A stretch of 64,000 bases of DNA. It comes from Alcaligenaceae bacterium SAGV5. GTDB lineage: Bacteria > Pseudomonadota > Gammaproteobacteria > Burkholderiales > Burkholderiaceae_B. Positions 40,702-50,855 of the stretch are shown here, in pieces. A model generated the notes under the pieces. That model searched no databases and had not been told where the DNA came from. It saw only the letters and a program-made list of their open reading frames with translations. The position numbers and the translations under genes are program-made. Numbering within the stretch: the stretch's first letter is position 1; the number at the start of each line of letters is the position of its first letter. The stretch covers positions 2,375,832 through 2,439,831 of the forward strand of contig SPDP01000001.1 in the NCBI GenBank assembly GCA_009360345.1, given 5' to 3'.

Positions 40702-40702
40702 C

Positions 40703-41347
40703 GTGTCCCCCGAGACGTTTCCACCCGAATACCGCCCGCTGCTCCTTAGCGAAGCCCAGCGCCAGGCCTCCATCGACGCGGCCCTGGGCGCCTGGCGCCC
40801 GCGCGACGACGTCTGGCTGTACGCCTACGGCTCGCTCATCTGGAATGCCGGTTTTCCGCTGCAGGAGCGGCGCCAGGCCGTCGTGCGCGGCTATCACCGT
40901 TCGCTGTGCCTGTGGTCACGCATCAACCGCGGCACGCTGTCCGCGCCGGGACTGGTGTTCGGGCTGAACCGGGGCGGCAGTTGCCGGGGCTTCGCGCTGC
41001 GTATCGCCGCCGCCGACGTCCGGTCCGTCTTCGCGGCCCTGTGGGAACGCGAGATGATGATGGGTTCGTACCTGCCCCGCTGGCTGCGCTGCGAAACCGC
41101 GCAGGGGGCCATCGACGCGCTGGCCTTCGTGATCGACCGGCACGGTTCGGGCTACGCCGGCGGACTTCAGGAAACGGAACTGCTGGCGGCGATCCGCCAG
41201 GGACATGGCCGCTACGGCGCCTGCGTGGACTACGTGCTCGGCACCGCGCGGGCGCTGCGCGCCCACGGGATACGCGACCGCGCGCTCGAACGCCTCGCGC
41301 GCCGCCTGGCCGCCCCGCGCGAAGACGGGGACGGCAACCCGGTATAG
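40703..41347 (+). CDS. ChaC-type gamma-glutamylcyclotransferase
   Basis: A 214-residue protein from GTG 40703. [17 protein letters not shown] is the ChaC signature loop; [22 protein letters not shown] and [10 protein letters not shown](L/R) follow. Family members split glutathione to 5-oxoproline and Cys-Gly in the cytoplasm. The catalytic Glu is expected in the WEREM segment. Normal length. Confidence 0.92.
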   Translation: MSPETFPPEYRPLLLSEAQRQASIDAALGAWRPRDDVWLYAYGSLIWNAGFPLQERRQAVVRGYHRSLCLWSRINRGTLSAPGLVFGLNRGGSCRGFALRIAAADVRSVFAALWEREMMMGSYLPRWLRCETAQGAIDALAFVIDRHGSGYAGGLQETELLAAIRQGHGRYGACVDYVLGTARALRAHGIRDRALERLARRLAAPREDGDGNPV

Positions 41348-41378
41348 TGAGGGCTGGAGCTTTTTCTTTCCGCCGACC

Positions 41379-41897
41379 ATGTCCATCGCCGACATCCGCC
41401 AGAACTACCAGCAAGGCGCCCTGCTGGAAGCCGACGCGCCCGCCTCGCCGTTCGCATTGTTCGGGGCCTGGTTCGGCCGCGCCGTCTCCGACCAGTTGCC
41501 CGACCCCAACGCCATGGCACTGGCCACCGTGGACGAACGCGGCCGCCCGGCCGCCCGCACGGTGCTGCTCAAGGGCTACGACGAACGCGGCTTCGTGTTC
41601 TACACCAACTACCAGTCGCGCAAGGCGCGCGACCTGGCCCATCAGCCCTATGCCAGCCTGCTGTTCTTCTGGCCCCTCCATGAACGGCAGATCCGCATCG
41701 AAGGCCGTGTGGAACCGACCTCGGACCAGGAATCGGACGCCTATTTCCACAGCCGGCCGCTGGGCTCGCGCATCGGCGCCTGGGCCTCGGACCAGAGCAC
41801 CGAGATTCCCGACCGCGACGTGCTGCGCGAGCGCGAGGCACGGCTGCGGGCCGAGCTGGGCGAGCATCCCCCCCGCCCCGCCCACTGGGGCGGATAC
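41379..41897 (+). pseudogene. pdxH: Pyridoxamine 5-phosphate oxidase, 3-prime truncated
   Basis: 173 residues of PdxH (normally about 210), which makes pyridoxal phosphate using FMN. Seen: [55 protein letters not shown] and [16 protein letters not shown]. It ends at PAHWGGY; the conserved C-terminal RLHDR/LRLxP end with the last FMN and substrate contacts is missing, replaced by antisense autotransporter DNA at about 41897. Confidence 0.9.
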
Positions 41898-44337
41898 CCC
41901 CACCACCGAGGCCCCCGAAGCGATGTCCACGATGGGATCGGTCGACGACCAGGTCTTGATGCCGACCGCGCCCTGTCCCGTGGCCACGACCTTGACGCCC
42001 GAGGCAACGTTGACCTTGACCAGGCCGCTGCTGCCGCTCGTGCCTCCTTGCATCACAGTGGTCGTGCCATTGGTCACCAGCCCGCCGCCGCCGCGCACCG
42101 ACTGGGCGACCACGCCATGGGCGCCGGCGCCGGTGGTGGTAATGGAGGCATTGACGTTCACGGTCACGGCGCTGGCGTTGCCGGAGCCGGACTTGAAGGT
42201 CGGGGTGACCGCTCCGCCGGTGGAGATCACCGCTCCGCCACCGCCCCCCACGCTCTGCGCGAGGATGCCGAAGGCGTTGGTGCCCGCGGTCGTGATGGCG
42301 GCGTTGCTGTTGACCAGCACCGCGCCGGCATTCGAACCGCTGGGTCCGCCGCCCAGCGTGGCGCTGCCTGAACCGTAGGCCAGGCCGCCTCCGCCCGCCA
42401 CGCTCTGGGCCACGATGCCGATCGAGCCCGCGCCGGACGTGGCGATGGCCGCGCCGTTGGTTACCGTGGCGCTGTTGTTGGACGCCGACCCCGTATAACT
42501 GCTGGACTTGGTGACGCCACCCAGCACCACGTTGGTGGCATCGACCAGGCTGAGCCCGCCGCCGCCGCCGATGTCCTGTGCGACGATACCCGGCGACATC
42601 GCGCCGCTGGTGGCGATACTGCCACCCGACAGGTTGACCGCAACGGGATTCGTATAGTCGGCGTCGCCCTTGGTCGACCCCAGCCGCACCGTGCCGCTGA
42701 ACAGGCTGCCGTCGCCGGAAGCCGCCAGGGCCAGGCCACCGCCCCCGGTGATGCTCTGCGCCAGCAGGCCGACCGATTGCAGGCCCGTGGTGCGGATGAT
42801 CGCGCTGCCCGAGACATTGACGGCGCCGCTCATGCCACTGCCGCCGACCTGCCCCAATTGGCCGGTCACGGTGCCATTGACGGAAGCGCTGCCCGGGGCG
42901 CCGTAGAAACCGGCGATACCGCCGCCGCCACCGATCGACTGGGCGACCACCCCCGCCGAATTCGCGCCCGCCGTATTGATCACGGTCGCCGCGCCGCCGC
43001 TGCCCAGGCCCATCTTCACGGCGTTGCCGATGCCCGCCCCCGCGTCCGCGCCCAGCCTGAACGTGACGTCCATCTTGCCGCCCGCCGCCAGGTTGCTGGC
43101 GCTGTAGTAGCCGCCGCCGGCGCCGATGGACTGCGCCACCAGGCCCGGCGCATTCACCCCGGCCGTGCCGATGGCGCGATCGTAGGCGGTTATCGACACT
43201 GCCGCGCCGTAGTCGTTGCTTTTGTCGGTGCCCCCAAGGTTCGCCGCATAACCGGTATTGCCGGCATCGCGGTAGGCCGCCACGACGGCGCCACCGCCAC
43301 CGCCGACGGACTGCGCCAGCACGCCGGCGGATCCGGCGCCCGCGGTGCTGATGGCGGCGTTCTGCACCGTGGTGACGGCGCCGCCATAGCCGATGCCGTG
43401 CTTGAAGTTGGCCGACACGGCATTGCCGCTGGCCAGCACCGCTCCGCCACCGCCGCCTATGCTCTGGGCCAGCAGGCCGATGGACGCATCGCCCCAGGTC
43501 GTGATGCTGCCGCCGATGGCGCCATTGCCCGCGCAATTGCCGTTGCTGAAACTGTTGCACACGTTCACCGCGGCGCCGTTGGAACCGCTGGTCGAGCCCC
43601 CCAGCGTCGCCGAACCCGCGCTCGACGCCAGGCCGCCGCTGGCGATGCTCTGCGCCACCACGCCCGCCGATGCGCCGCCCACGGTCGTGACGGCCGCGCT
43701 GCTGGAAAGATTGACCACGCCGCTGGCATCATTGGCCGTCCCGCCGAGCACGACATTGGTCGCGCGCACCGCGCTGACCCCACCGCCGCCGCCCACGCTT
43801 TGCGCGACGATGCCGGACGAGAACAATCCATGGGTGGTGACGCTGCCCGACGCCGCGAGGGTGGCGGTGCCGCCCGCGCCGCCCGAACCACCCATGCTGC
43901 CGAGCGTCATCGTGCCGCTGAAGATCCCGGCGTTGCCGGTCGACGCGGTAGCCAGGCCGCCTCCGCCGCCTATGCTTTGCGCCAGCAGGCCGATGGATTG
44001 CATGCCGGTGGTCGTGACCGCCCGGCTGCTGTCCAGGCTCACCGCCCCGCCATTGCCGCCGCTGCCGCCAGTGCCGCCCAAAGCGCCGTTGATGCTCGAC
44101 GTGAACGACCCGGCCGCGTTGCTGGTCGTGGCCGCCATGCCGGCCGTGCCACCGCCGCCGCCTATCGACTGCGCGACCACGGCGGGCGCACTGGCGCCTC
44201 CGGTCACGATTTCGGCACCGCCGCCCAGGGTCACGGCAACGCTGCCGCCATTGCCGCCACTCCCACCCGCGCCACCCAGCGCGAGACTGGCCGACACCTT
44301 GTTGCCGCCGCTCGCGCCGGCACTGGCACTGCCGCCC
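41898..44337 (-). pseudogene. Autotransporter passenger fragment AT2
   Basis: About 813 residues of Gly/Ala/Ser/Val-rich passenger, no signal, start or barrel. Thirteen units of the AQS-(I/V)-xGGGG type occur. A block of successive units is present twice: units reading [26 protein letters not shown] with ATNVVLGG, SAGSATLGG and AQSIGGGGGAVLA recur in the same order about 1.2 kb later as AQSITGGGGLALA, AQDIGGGGGLSLV with [17 protein letters not shown] and [13 protein letters not shown]. So the passenger grew by block duplication. Ends abut truncated pdxH and yciA. A VCNSFSNGNCAGN insert holds the only two cysteines noticed. Confidence 0.8.
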
Positions 44338-44339
44338 CC

Positions 44340-44732
44340 AACTCCCTGCCCGCCGGCCAGATGCCGGTGCTGCGCGTCATCCCCATGCCGGCCGACTCCA
44401 ACCCGTCGGGCGACGTGTTCGGGGGCTGGATCATGGCCCAGGTCGACCTGGCCGGATCGGTGCCCGCCCAGGGCCGCGCCAACGGCCGTGTCGCCACCGT
44501 GGCCGTCACCTCGTTCGTGTTCAAGGAACCGGTATTCGTGGGCGACCTGCTCAGCTTCTACGCCCACATCGTCAAGACCGGCCGCACGTCGATCACCGTC
44601 GCGGTCGAGGTCTACGCCGAGCGCATCCGGCTCAATTCGGAAGTCGTCAAGGTCACCGAGGCCACCCTGGTCTACGTGGCGACCGACCACCAGCGGCGCC
44701 CCCGCACCCTGCCGGACTTGCGCGCCGGCTGA
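44340..44732 (+). CDS. YciA-type acyl-CoA thioesterase, first residues missing
   Basis: About 130 residues of a hot-dog fold thioesterase hydrolysing medium-chain acyl-CoAs. SNPSGDVFGGWIMAQVDLAG contains the catalytic Asp, VAVTSFVFKEPVFVGDLLSFY and VEVYAERI follow, and VTEATLVYVATD ends the fold. The usual start lies five to ten residues before NSLPAGQ and has been lost at the join with AT2 near 44338; ATG 44361 is inside the conserved region. Confidence 0.88.
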   Translation, partial: NSLPAGQMPVLRVIPMPADSNPSGDVFGGWIMAQVDLAGSVPAQGRANGRVATVAVTSFVFKEPVFVGDLLSFYAHIVKTGRTSITVAVEVYAERIRLNSEVVKVTEATLVYVATDHQRRPRTLPDLRAG

Positions 44733-44871
44733 CCCTGTCTGGACACCCATGGCGATTAGTGGCACATTGACCACAAGGACGTCACCGCCCCAGCCCTGCC
44801 GGCACAGACCGGCCGGCCAGCCAACACGGCAGGCACGCAGGCCCTGCCCCCAAAGGCGAAGGAGACTCACC

Positions 44872-45474
44872 ATGGACATATCCGGCTCGCGCCTGATTCC
44901 AGCGTCCCAGGATCGCACCTGGAACAAACTCGTCGCTCCCGAGACCCTCAAGGTCTGTATCAGCGGATGCGAAAAGGTCGAGCGCATTTCCGACAACGAA
45001 TACCGGGTCAACCTGCGGGCCGAAGTCGGGCCCCTGTCGGCCCGCTTCCACGGCCGGCTGCAACTGACCGACATCCAGCCCCAGGATTCCTATCACCTCA
45101 CCTTCGAAGGCGAAGGCGGCATGGCCGGATCGGCCAAGGGCCACGCCGACATCCGGTTGACGCCCGAAGGCGACGGCACCCGCGTCTCGTACACCGCGCA
45201 CGCCGACCTGGAAGGCAAGCTCAGCCAGCTGCGCACCGACCAGGCCGAGAAGATCGCGCGCAAGATGATGGACAATTTCTTCGCGCTGTTCTCGGTGTGC
45301 GCGTGCCGGGCGCTGGAACGCCCCGCGCCCCGGCCGCCGCGCATGGCCAGGCCGGCGGCCGCGGGCGGCGCACATGCCCTGCACCTGCCTGCGCAATGGG
45401 TCAACCGGCTGTCGTGGCTGGTCGCGGCGGGCGTGATCGCCGGGCTGGTCGTCTACCACACCTTCCTGCGCTGA
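44872..45474 (+). CDS. CoxG-like SRPBCC family membrane-anchored protein
   Basis: A 200-residue protein from ATG 44872 with GGAG upstream. The SRPBCC (START-like) domain at 1-145 shows VWNKLVAPETLK-type helix-grip opening, CEKVERISDNEYRVN and GTRVSYTAHADLEGKLSQL; a single C-terminal span (LSWLVAAGVIAGLVVYHTFL) anchors it. CoxG proteins recruit CO-dehydrogenase-type enzymes to the membrane, but the family also occurs without them and no cox genes are seen here. Confidence 0.85.
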   Translation: MDISGSRLIPASQDRTWNKLVAPETLKVCISGCEKVERISDNEYRVNLRAEVGPLSARFHGRLQLTDIQPQDSYHLTFEGEGGMAGSAKGHADIRLTPEGDGTRVSYTAHADLEGKLSQLRTDQAEKIARKMMDNFFALFSVCACRALERPAPRPPRMARPAAAGGAHALHLPAQWVNRLSWLVAAGVIAGLVVYHTFLR

Positions 45475-45501
45475 CGCCCGGCACGCCGTGCGCCGCCGCG
45501 C

Positions 45502-46905
45502 TCAGCGGCGCACGTTCTTCATCTTGATGCGCTGGGACAGGACCATCATCGCGGCGCAGAACACGATGGCCATCACCATGCCGGCCTCGATGCCGGTATT
45601 GACCGACGTGCGGGCGATGACCAGCCCTACCAGCGCGGTGCCGATCGCGCTGCCCAGGGTGCGCGTGGTCTGGATCAACGCCGACGCCACCCCCACGTCG
45701 CGGCGCTCGGCGATCATCTGCATGAACAGCGTCAGGTTGGGAATGATGAAACCCATGCCCATGCCGCTGAGGCCGAACGAAACGACGGCAAAGGCCATGG
45801 ACGACCCCCGCTCCAGGAACATCACCCCGAGGCAGCCCAGGGCCAGCAGCAGCGCGCCGAACACCATCAATCGCTGAGGCTGGCTCTGTTGCGGGAACAG
45901 CCGCCCGTTGATGACACTGCCCACCGGAATGCAGGCCACCAGTGGCGCGAGGATCATGCCCGCCTGGGCGGGACTCAGCCCTACCTCCACCTGCAACAGC
46001 AGCGGACCGTAGTAGATCAGGATGAACATCACCGCGCCGGTCATCACGCCGACCACGTTCAACAGGCGCGACTCGCTGCGTTCCAGCACGCGCAGCGGAA
46101 ACATGGGCTGCTCCAGCCGCCGCTCGTACCAGACGAGCAGGCAGACCGACGCGATCGCCACCGCCAGGAACACCAGGCCCAGCACGGGGCGTGGATGGGT
46201 CGAGAATCCCAGCTCGAGCGCCGCCATGGGCGTACCCACGGCCAGCGCCAGCAGCACCCCGCCCAGCCAGTCGATGCGGGGCGGCCTGTCATGCCTGGGT
46301 TTGAGCGACGGAAAATATCGCCACAGCATCACGAAGGCGATCACCCCCATCACCGGACTGACGAAGAACGCCGCACGCCAGCCAAAAGCCTCGGTAATGG
46401 CCCCGCCCAGCAGCGGACCCACGCCGCTCGCCACCGCGAACGAGGTGGAGATCAGGGCCTGCCAGCGCACGCGCCGCATGGCGTCGGGGAAAAGATCGGC
46501 GGGCGCCGCGAAGGCGGTGGCGATCATCATGCCGCCGCCCACGCCCTGCAGGGTGCGGGCGGCGATCAATTGCGGCATCGACTGGCTGATGCCGCACAGC
46601 ACCGAGCCCAGTGACACCAGGCCCAGCGACACCAGGATGAAATGCTTGCGGCCGAACAGGTCGCCCAGGCGGCCGAAGATGGGAATGACGATGGCCGAGG
46701 CCAGCAGGTATCCCGTGCCGACCCAGGCATACAGCGGCATGCCGCCGAGCTCGGCCACCACGCGCGGCAGCGTGGTGCCGACGATGGTCGAGTCCAGGGC
46801 CACCAGCATCACGACGGCGCAGATCCCGATCAGCGCCAGGATGAGTTGGCGCGGGTCTTCTACCGGTGAAGCGAGGTCGGGCGATGGATGGGGGCCGGGG
46901 CGCCC
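45502..46905 (-). CDS. DHA2-type (14-segment) MFS drug exporter, fused upstream to comEC sequence
   Basis: About 465 residues of an EmrB/QacA-like exporter: ALDSTIVGTTLPRVVAELGG (motif D-like), GRLGDLFGRKHFILVSL (motif A), ARTLQGVGGGMMIATAF, SGVGPLLGGAITEAFGWRAAFF (motif C). Hydrophobic segments span the rest. The native start is not seen: the frame continues upstream without a stop into the N-terminus of ComEC near 46910. The fusion is most simply a join. Substrate unknown. Confidence 0.85.
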   Translation of the reverse strand, partial: GRPGPHPSPDLASPVEDPRQLILALIGICAVVMLVALDSTIVGTTLPRVVAELGGMPLYAWVGTGYLLASAIVIPIFGRLGDLFGRKHFILVSLGLVSLGSVLCGISQSMPQLIAARTLQGVGGGMMIATAFAAPADLFPDAMRRVRWQALISTSFAVASGVGPLLGGAITEAFGWRAAFFVSPVMGVIAFVMLWRYFPSLKPRHDRPPRIDWLGGVLLALAVGTPMAALELGFSTHPRPVLGLVFLAVAIASVCLLVWYERRLEQPMFPLRVLERSESRLLNVVGVMTGAVMFILIYYGPLLLQVEVGLSPAQAGMILAPLVACIPVGSVINGRLFPQQSQPQRLMVFGALLLALGCLGVMFLERGSSMAFAVVSFGLSGMGMGFIIPNLTLFMQMIAERRDVGVASALIQTTRTLGSAIGTALVGLVIARTSVNTGIEAGMVMAIVFCAAMMVLSQRIKMKNVRR

Positions 46906-46909
46906 GGGC

Positions 46910-47052
46910 GGATAGGGCGGGTGCCCCCACACGGCGCACGCCCCCGGCACCGCCACGCCCGCGAGTACCGAGACCCAGGCCGGCGGCACCGCCGGCAGCC
47001 CATGCACCCATGCGGTGCCCAGCACGAACGCCACCAACGCGAAACGCAGCAT
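46910..47052 (-). pseudogene. comEC: ComEC/Rec2 competence protein, N-terminal end
   Basis: About 46 residues from ATG 47052 (MLRFALVAFVLGTAWVHGLP and a second hydrophobic stretch), which resembles the first two membrane spans of ComEC, the DNA-uptake channel that normally has about 800 residues. Position directly downstream of tatD fits the usual lolC-lolD-tatD-comEC order in this group. It runs in frame into an MFS exporter. Confidence 0.55.
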
Positions 47053-47146
47053 GTCCTTCCTCCGGCCCAAGGCCAGGATGGTAGGCATGCCGGGACCGCC
47101 GCGCAGCCCCCGCTGGGATGAATCTGTCCGGAATTCGCCGCGGCGC

Positions 47147-47956
47147 TCAGGCCGCCAGTGCCTCGCCCAGGCGCGGCAACACCCGGCACGCATTGGCGGA
47201 CGTGGCCGCGGCGACCGCCTCCGCCGGCAGGCCGCGCAGTTCGCCCAGGACCGCCGCGATGCGCGGCAGTTCCCCCGGTTCGTTGCGCCGATCCTCGCGC
47301 GGCAGCCAGGCCGGCGGGATGTCGGGCGCATCGGTCTCCAGCACCAGCGCGGCCAGGTCCATCCCGGCTGCGAGCCGGCGGATGTTGCGTGAACGTTCGA
47401 AGGTCATTTCCCCGCCCAGGCCCAGCGCGAACCCATGCGCGACGAACAGATCGGCCTGCTGGCGGCTGCCGTTGAAAGCATGGGCGATGCCGCCCGGCAC
47501 CTCCACGCGCCGCAGGTATTTCAACAGCACGTCCTGCGACCGGCGCACGTGCAGCAGCACGGGCAGCCCGAACTCGGCCGCCAGCTTGAGCTGCGCATGG
47601 TAGAAGCGCTCCTGGCGCTCGCGCTGTTCGCCCCGGGCGATGTCCTCGACGAAGAAATCCAGGCCGATCTCACCCACGGCGACGAAGCGCGGATCGCCCA
47701 TGGCCTGCGCGACCGCGTCGCGCAGCCGGTCCAGGTCTTCGTCGGCGGCGTAGCGCACGTACATGGGATGAATGCCCAGCGCATAGGCGCCGCCCGGGAT
47801 CGCCCGGGCAAGGTCGCGCACGGTGGAGAAATTGCCGCGCGCCACGGCCGGGATGACGATGCCAGCCACGCCTGCGGCGCGCGCCCGCTCGGCCACGTCC
47901 GGACGGTCGCGGTCGAACTCGGCCGCATCGAGATGGCAATGGGTATCGATCAGCAT
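47147..47956 (-). CDS. tatD: TatD family metal-dependent hydrolase/DNase
   Basis: A 269-residue TIM-barrel hydrolase. MLIDTHCHLDAAEFD carries the HxH metal pair; GEIGLDFF, LPVLLHVRRSQ, HAFNGSRQQA and LETDAPDIPP hold the remaining ligands. Relatives are 3-prime exonucleases or deacylases. Downstream of lolD with a 26-base gap. Confidence 0.94.
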   Translation of the reverse strand: MLIDTHCHLDAAEFDRDRPDVAERARAAGVAGIVIPAVARGNFSTVRDLARAIPGGAYALGIHPMYVRYAADEDLDRLRDAVAQAMGDPRFVAVGEIGLDFFVEDIARGEQRERQERFYHAQLKLAAEFGLPVLLHVRRSQDVLLKYLRRVEVPGGIAHAFNGSRQQADLFVAHGFALGLGGEMTFERSRNIRRLAAGMDLAALVLETDAPDIPPAWLPREDRRNEPGELPRIAAVLGELRGLPAEAVAAATSANACRVLPRLGEALAA

Positions 47957-47982
47957 CGATCCACTTTACCGCCTCCGCCGTC

Positions 47983-48670
<688 letters not shown>

Positions 48671-48678
<8 letters not shown>

Positions 48679-49939
48679 GGCGCAGCACCTCCGCCGGTTG
48701 CAGGCGCGAGGCGCGCCAACTGGGATACAAGGTGGCCAGGAACGACAGCACCAGCGACGTCACGCCGATGGTGACGATGTCGGACAGGCGCGGATCGGAC
48801 GGCAGCTCGGTGATCAGGTAAATGTCGCGCGGCAGGAACTGGATGCCCAGCATATGCTCGATGGCGGGCACGATGACGTCGATGTTGTAGGCGATCAACG
48901 TGCCGCCCGCCACCCCCAGCAGGGTGCCGATGACGCCGATCAGCGCCCCCTGCACCACGAAGATGCGGGCGATCTCGGCCGGCGCGGCCCCCAGCGTGCG
49001 CAGGATGGCGATGTCCGCCTGCTTGTCGTTGACCGCCATGACCAGCGAGGACAGCAGGTTGAAGGCCGCCACGGCGATAATCAGCGCCAGGATCAGGAAC
49101 ATCATGCGCTTCTCGGTCTGCACGGCGGCGAACCAGGTGCGATTGTTGCGCGACCAGTCGGCCGCCGCGATGTTCGGCGGCAGCAACTGCGCCAGCTCGC
49201 GCGCCACCAGCGGCGCCTTCTGCATGTCGGCGATGCGCAGCCGCACCCCGCCGACGCCGCTGTCGCGGAACAGCCGCGCCGCGTCGTCCACGTTCACGAA
49301 CGCGAGGCTGGAGTCGTATTCATAGTGTCCGGCCTCGAACACGCCCACCACGGTGAACTGCCGCATGCGGGGCGTGAAGCCGGCAGGCGTCACCGACCCC
49401 TGCGGCGCCAGCATCAGGACGGGATCGCCCAGCCCGACGCCCAGGCCCTGCGCCAGCGCACGGCCCAGTACCACGCCGTAGCTGCCGGGCTTCAAGGCGT
49501 CCAGCGAACCGGCCACCATGTTCTTGGCCACGTCGGACACATCGCGCTCGGCCTCGGGGTCGATGCCGCGCACCTGCACGCCGCGCAACACCTGGTCGCG
49601 GGCGATCATGGCCTGCGCCGCCACGTAGGGCGCCCCGGCCTGGACTTCGGGATTTTTCTTGACGAGCGCCGTGAGTTCGCGCCAGTTGGCCAACGCCGCG
49701 CCGCGCTCGCCGCCCACCGGATACAGCTCGATATGCGGCAGCACCGACAGCATGCGGTCGCGCACTTCTTTCTGGAAGCCGTTCATGACCGACAGCACGA
49801 TGATCAGTGCCGCCACGCCCAGGCCTATGCCCGCCATGGAGCTGGCGGCAATGAAGGAAATGAAGCGATCGCGTCGCCGCCCGCGGCCGGCGCGCGTATA
49901 GCGCCAGCCTATCCAGAATTCGTAGGGTATCTTGAGCAC
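48671..49939 (-). CDS. lolC: Lipoprotein-releasing system transmembrane protein LolC/LolE
   Basis: About 422 residues from GTG 49939, chosen because [17 protein letters not shown] is the family N-terminus. Four membrane spans: residues about 25-50 ([18 protein letters not shown]), then three near the C-terminus around [35 protein letters not shown] and [19 protein letters not shown] large periplasmic domain lies between. One such gene is typical for species using a LolCF-like complex. DNA upstream of the start changes about 20-30 bases away. Confidence 0.93.
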
Positions 49940-49965
49940 GCGCGTATTATGGCAGAAGGCGACGG

Positions 49966-50736
49966 CCCGCACCCAAGAAGGCCGACGCCCAGGCCACCGC
50001 TCCCCGCCGCCGGGGCCGTCCCCCCAAGGTCGAATCGCCCATCACCGCCGAGCCGTTGCTGAGCCGCTGGGCCATACTGCAGCGCGCGATAGACCTGGCC
50101 AAGAGCATGCCGCTGGACCAGATATCGATGGTGCAGCTGGCGCGTGACTTCGGCGTGGCGCCCGGCCTGATCCACTATTACATGGGCGGGCGCGACAAGC
50201 TGGTGTCGGGCGTCCTGAACGACTACTACCGCCAGCGGGTAGAAAAGCTGCCCGCGCTGACCGGCGATTGGCGCTCCGACGTCGAGACCATCGCGCGGCT
50301 GAGCTTCGCCGTGGCCATCGCCAACCCGGGCGCCAGCATGTACGTGGCCTCGCACAACCGCTACCGGTTGTTCCAGGACGTCGAGCCGGACGAGACCGAC
50401 TACGGCATGGTGTTCTTCAACCACATGGCCTCGGCCATCATGCAGGGCGGTTTCACGCACGACCAGGTGGCGCTGGCCTACCACCTGATCGCCCAGTACC
50501 TGGTGGGTGCCAGCATGGCCGAGGCTTCGCGGCAGATGCCGGCCTACCACGAGGATTTCATCCGGGCGCGCCTGGAGTCCGCGGACCGGTACCCCGCCGC
50601 GCGCGCCATCAGCCACTCGTTCGCCCGCCTGAGCTCGGCCACGGCCTTCGACGAAGGGCTGCGCCTCACGCTGGACGGCATCGCCGCCTGGCGGGCGAAC
50701 GGCGCGGGCGCCAGGCGTGCGCGCAAGCCCGCCTGA
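49966..50736 (+). CDS. TetR-family transcriptional regulator, start codon not visible
   Basis: About 250 residues. A basic leader RRRGRPPKVES precedes the helix-turn-helix: AIDLAKSMPLDQISMVQLAR, FGVAPGLIHYYMGGRDKLVS. The C-terminal ligand domain is helical and BetI-like in outline. No ATG/GTG is in frame upstream of PKVES, so the start seems lost at a discontinuity between 49940 and 49985. It stands before a Bug gene, with a perfect 21-bp inverted repeat between them, and is the natural candidate to bind it. Confidence 0.85.
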   Translation, partial: PAPKKADAQATAPRRRGRPPKVESPITAEPLLSRWAILQRAIDLAKSMPLDQISMVQLARDFGVAPGLIHYYMGGRDKLVSGVLNDYYRQRVEKLPALTGDWRSDVETIARLSFAVAIANPGASMYVASHNRYRLFQDVEPDETDYGMVFFNHMASAIMQGGFTHDQVALAYHLIAQYLVGASMAEASRQMPAYHEDFIRARLESADRYPAARAISHSFARLSSATAFDEGLRLTLDGIAAWRANGAGARRARKPA

Positions 50737-50778
50737 CGCGTCTTTTTCGCCCGCGGTACTTCCCTCCGTACAAACCAT

Positions 50779-50829
50779 TATTTGATATGCATTCAATTAT
50801 CCGTACATTAATTGAATGCATATCAAATA
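50779..50829. promoter_or_regulatory. Perfect 21-bp inverted repeat, probable operator
   Basis: The arm TATTTGATATGCATTCAATT plus A (50779-50799) is repeated as its exact reverse complement at 50809-50829, with a nine-base spacer. Each arm contains a near-palindrome TTGATATGCATTCAA centred on ATGCAT; the two centres are 29 bp apart, about three helical turns. It lies 27 bases before the Bug ATG and 42 after the TetR stop. There is no T tract, so operator rather than terminator. Confidence 0.75.
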
Positions 50830-50855
50830 CGGTCGCGTACCGGAGGAGACACGAG

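Noticed and set aside
40923..45074. 1383-residue minus-strand frame read as one giant protein
   Set aside because: Only 41898-44337 is autotransporter; both ends are antisense to pdxH/chaC and to yciA/coxG, so the long frame is an effect of the joins.
34745..46910. True fusion proteins FliF-effector and ComEC-MFS
   Set aside because: Both fusions occur exactly where all neighbouring blocks also cut genes; staying in frame has a one-in-three chance at each same-strand join.
49949..49951. ATG at 49949 as start of the TetR gene
   Set aside because: It is out of frame with the helix-turn-helix protein.
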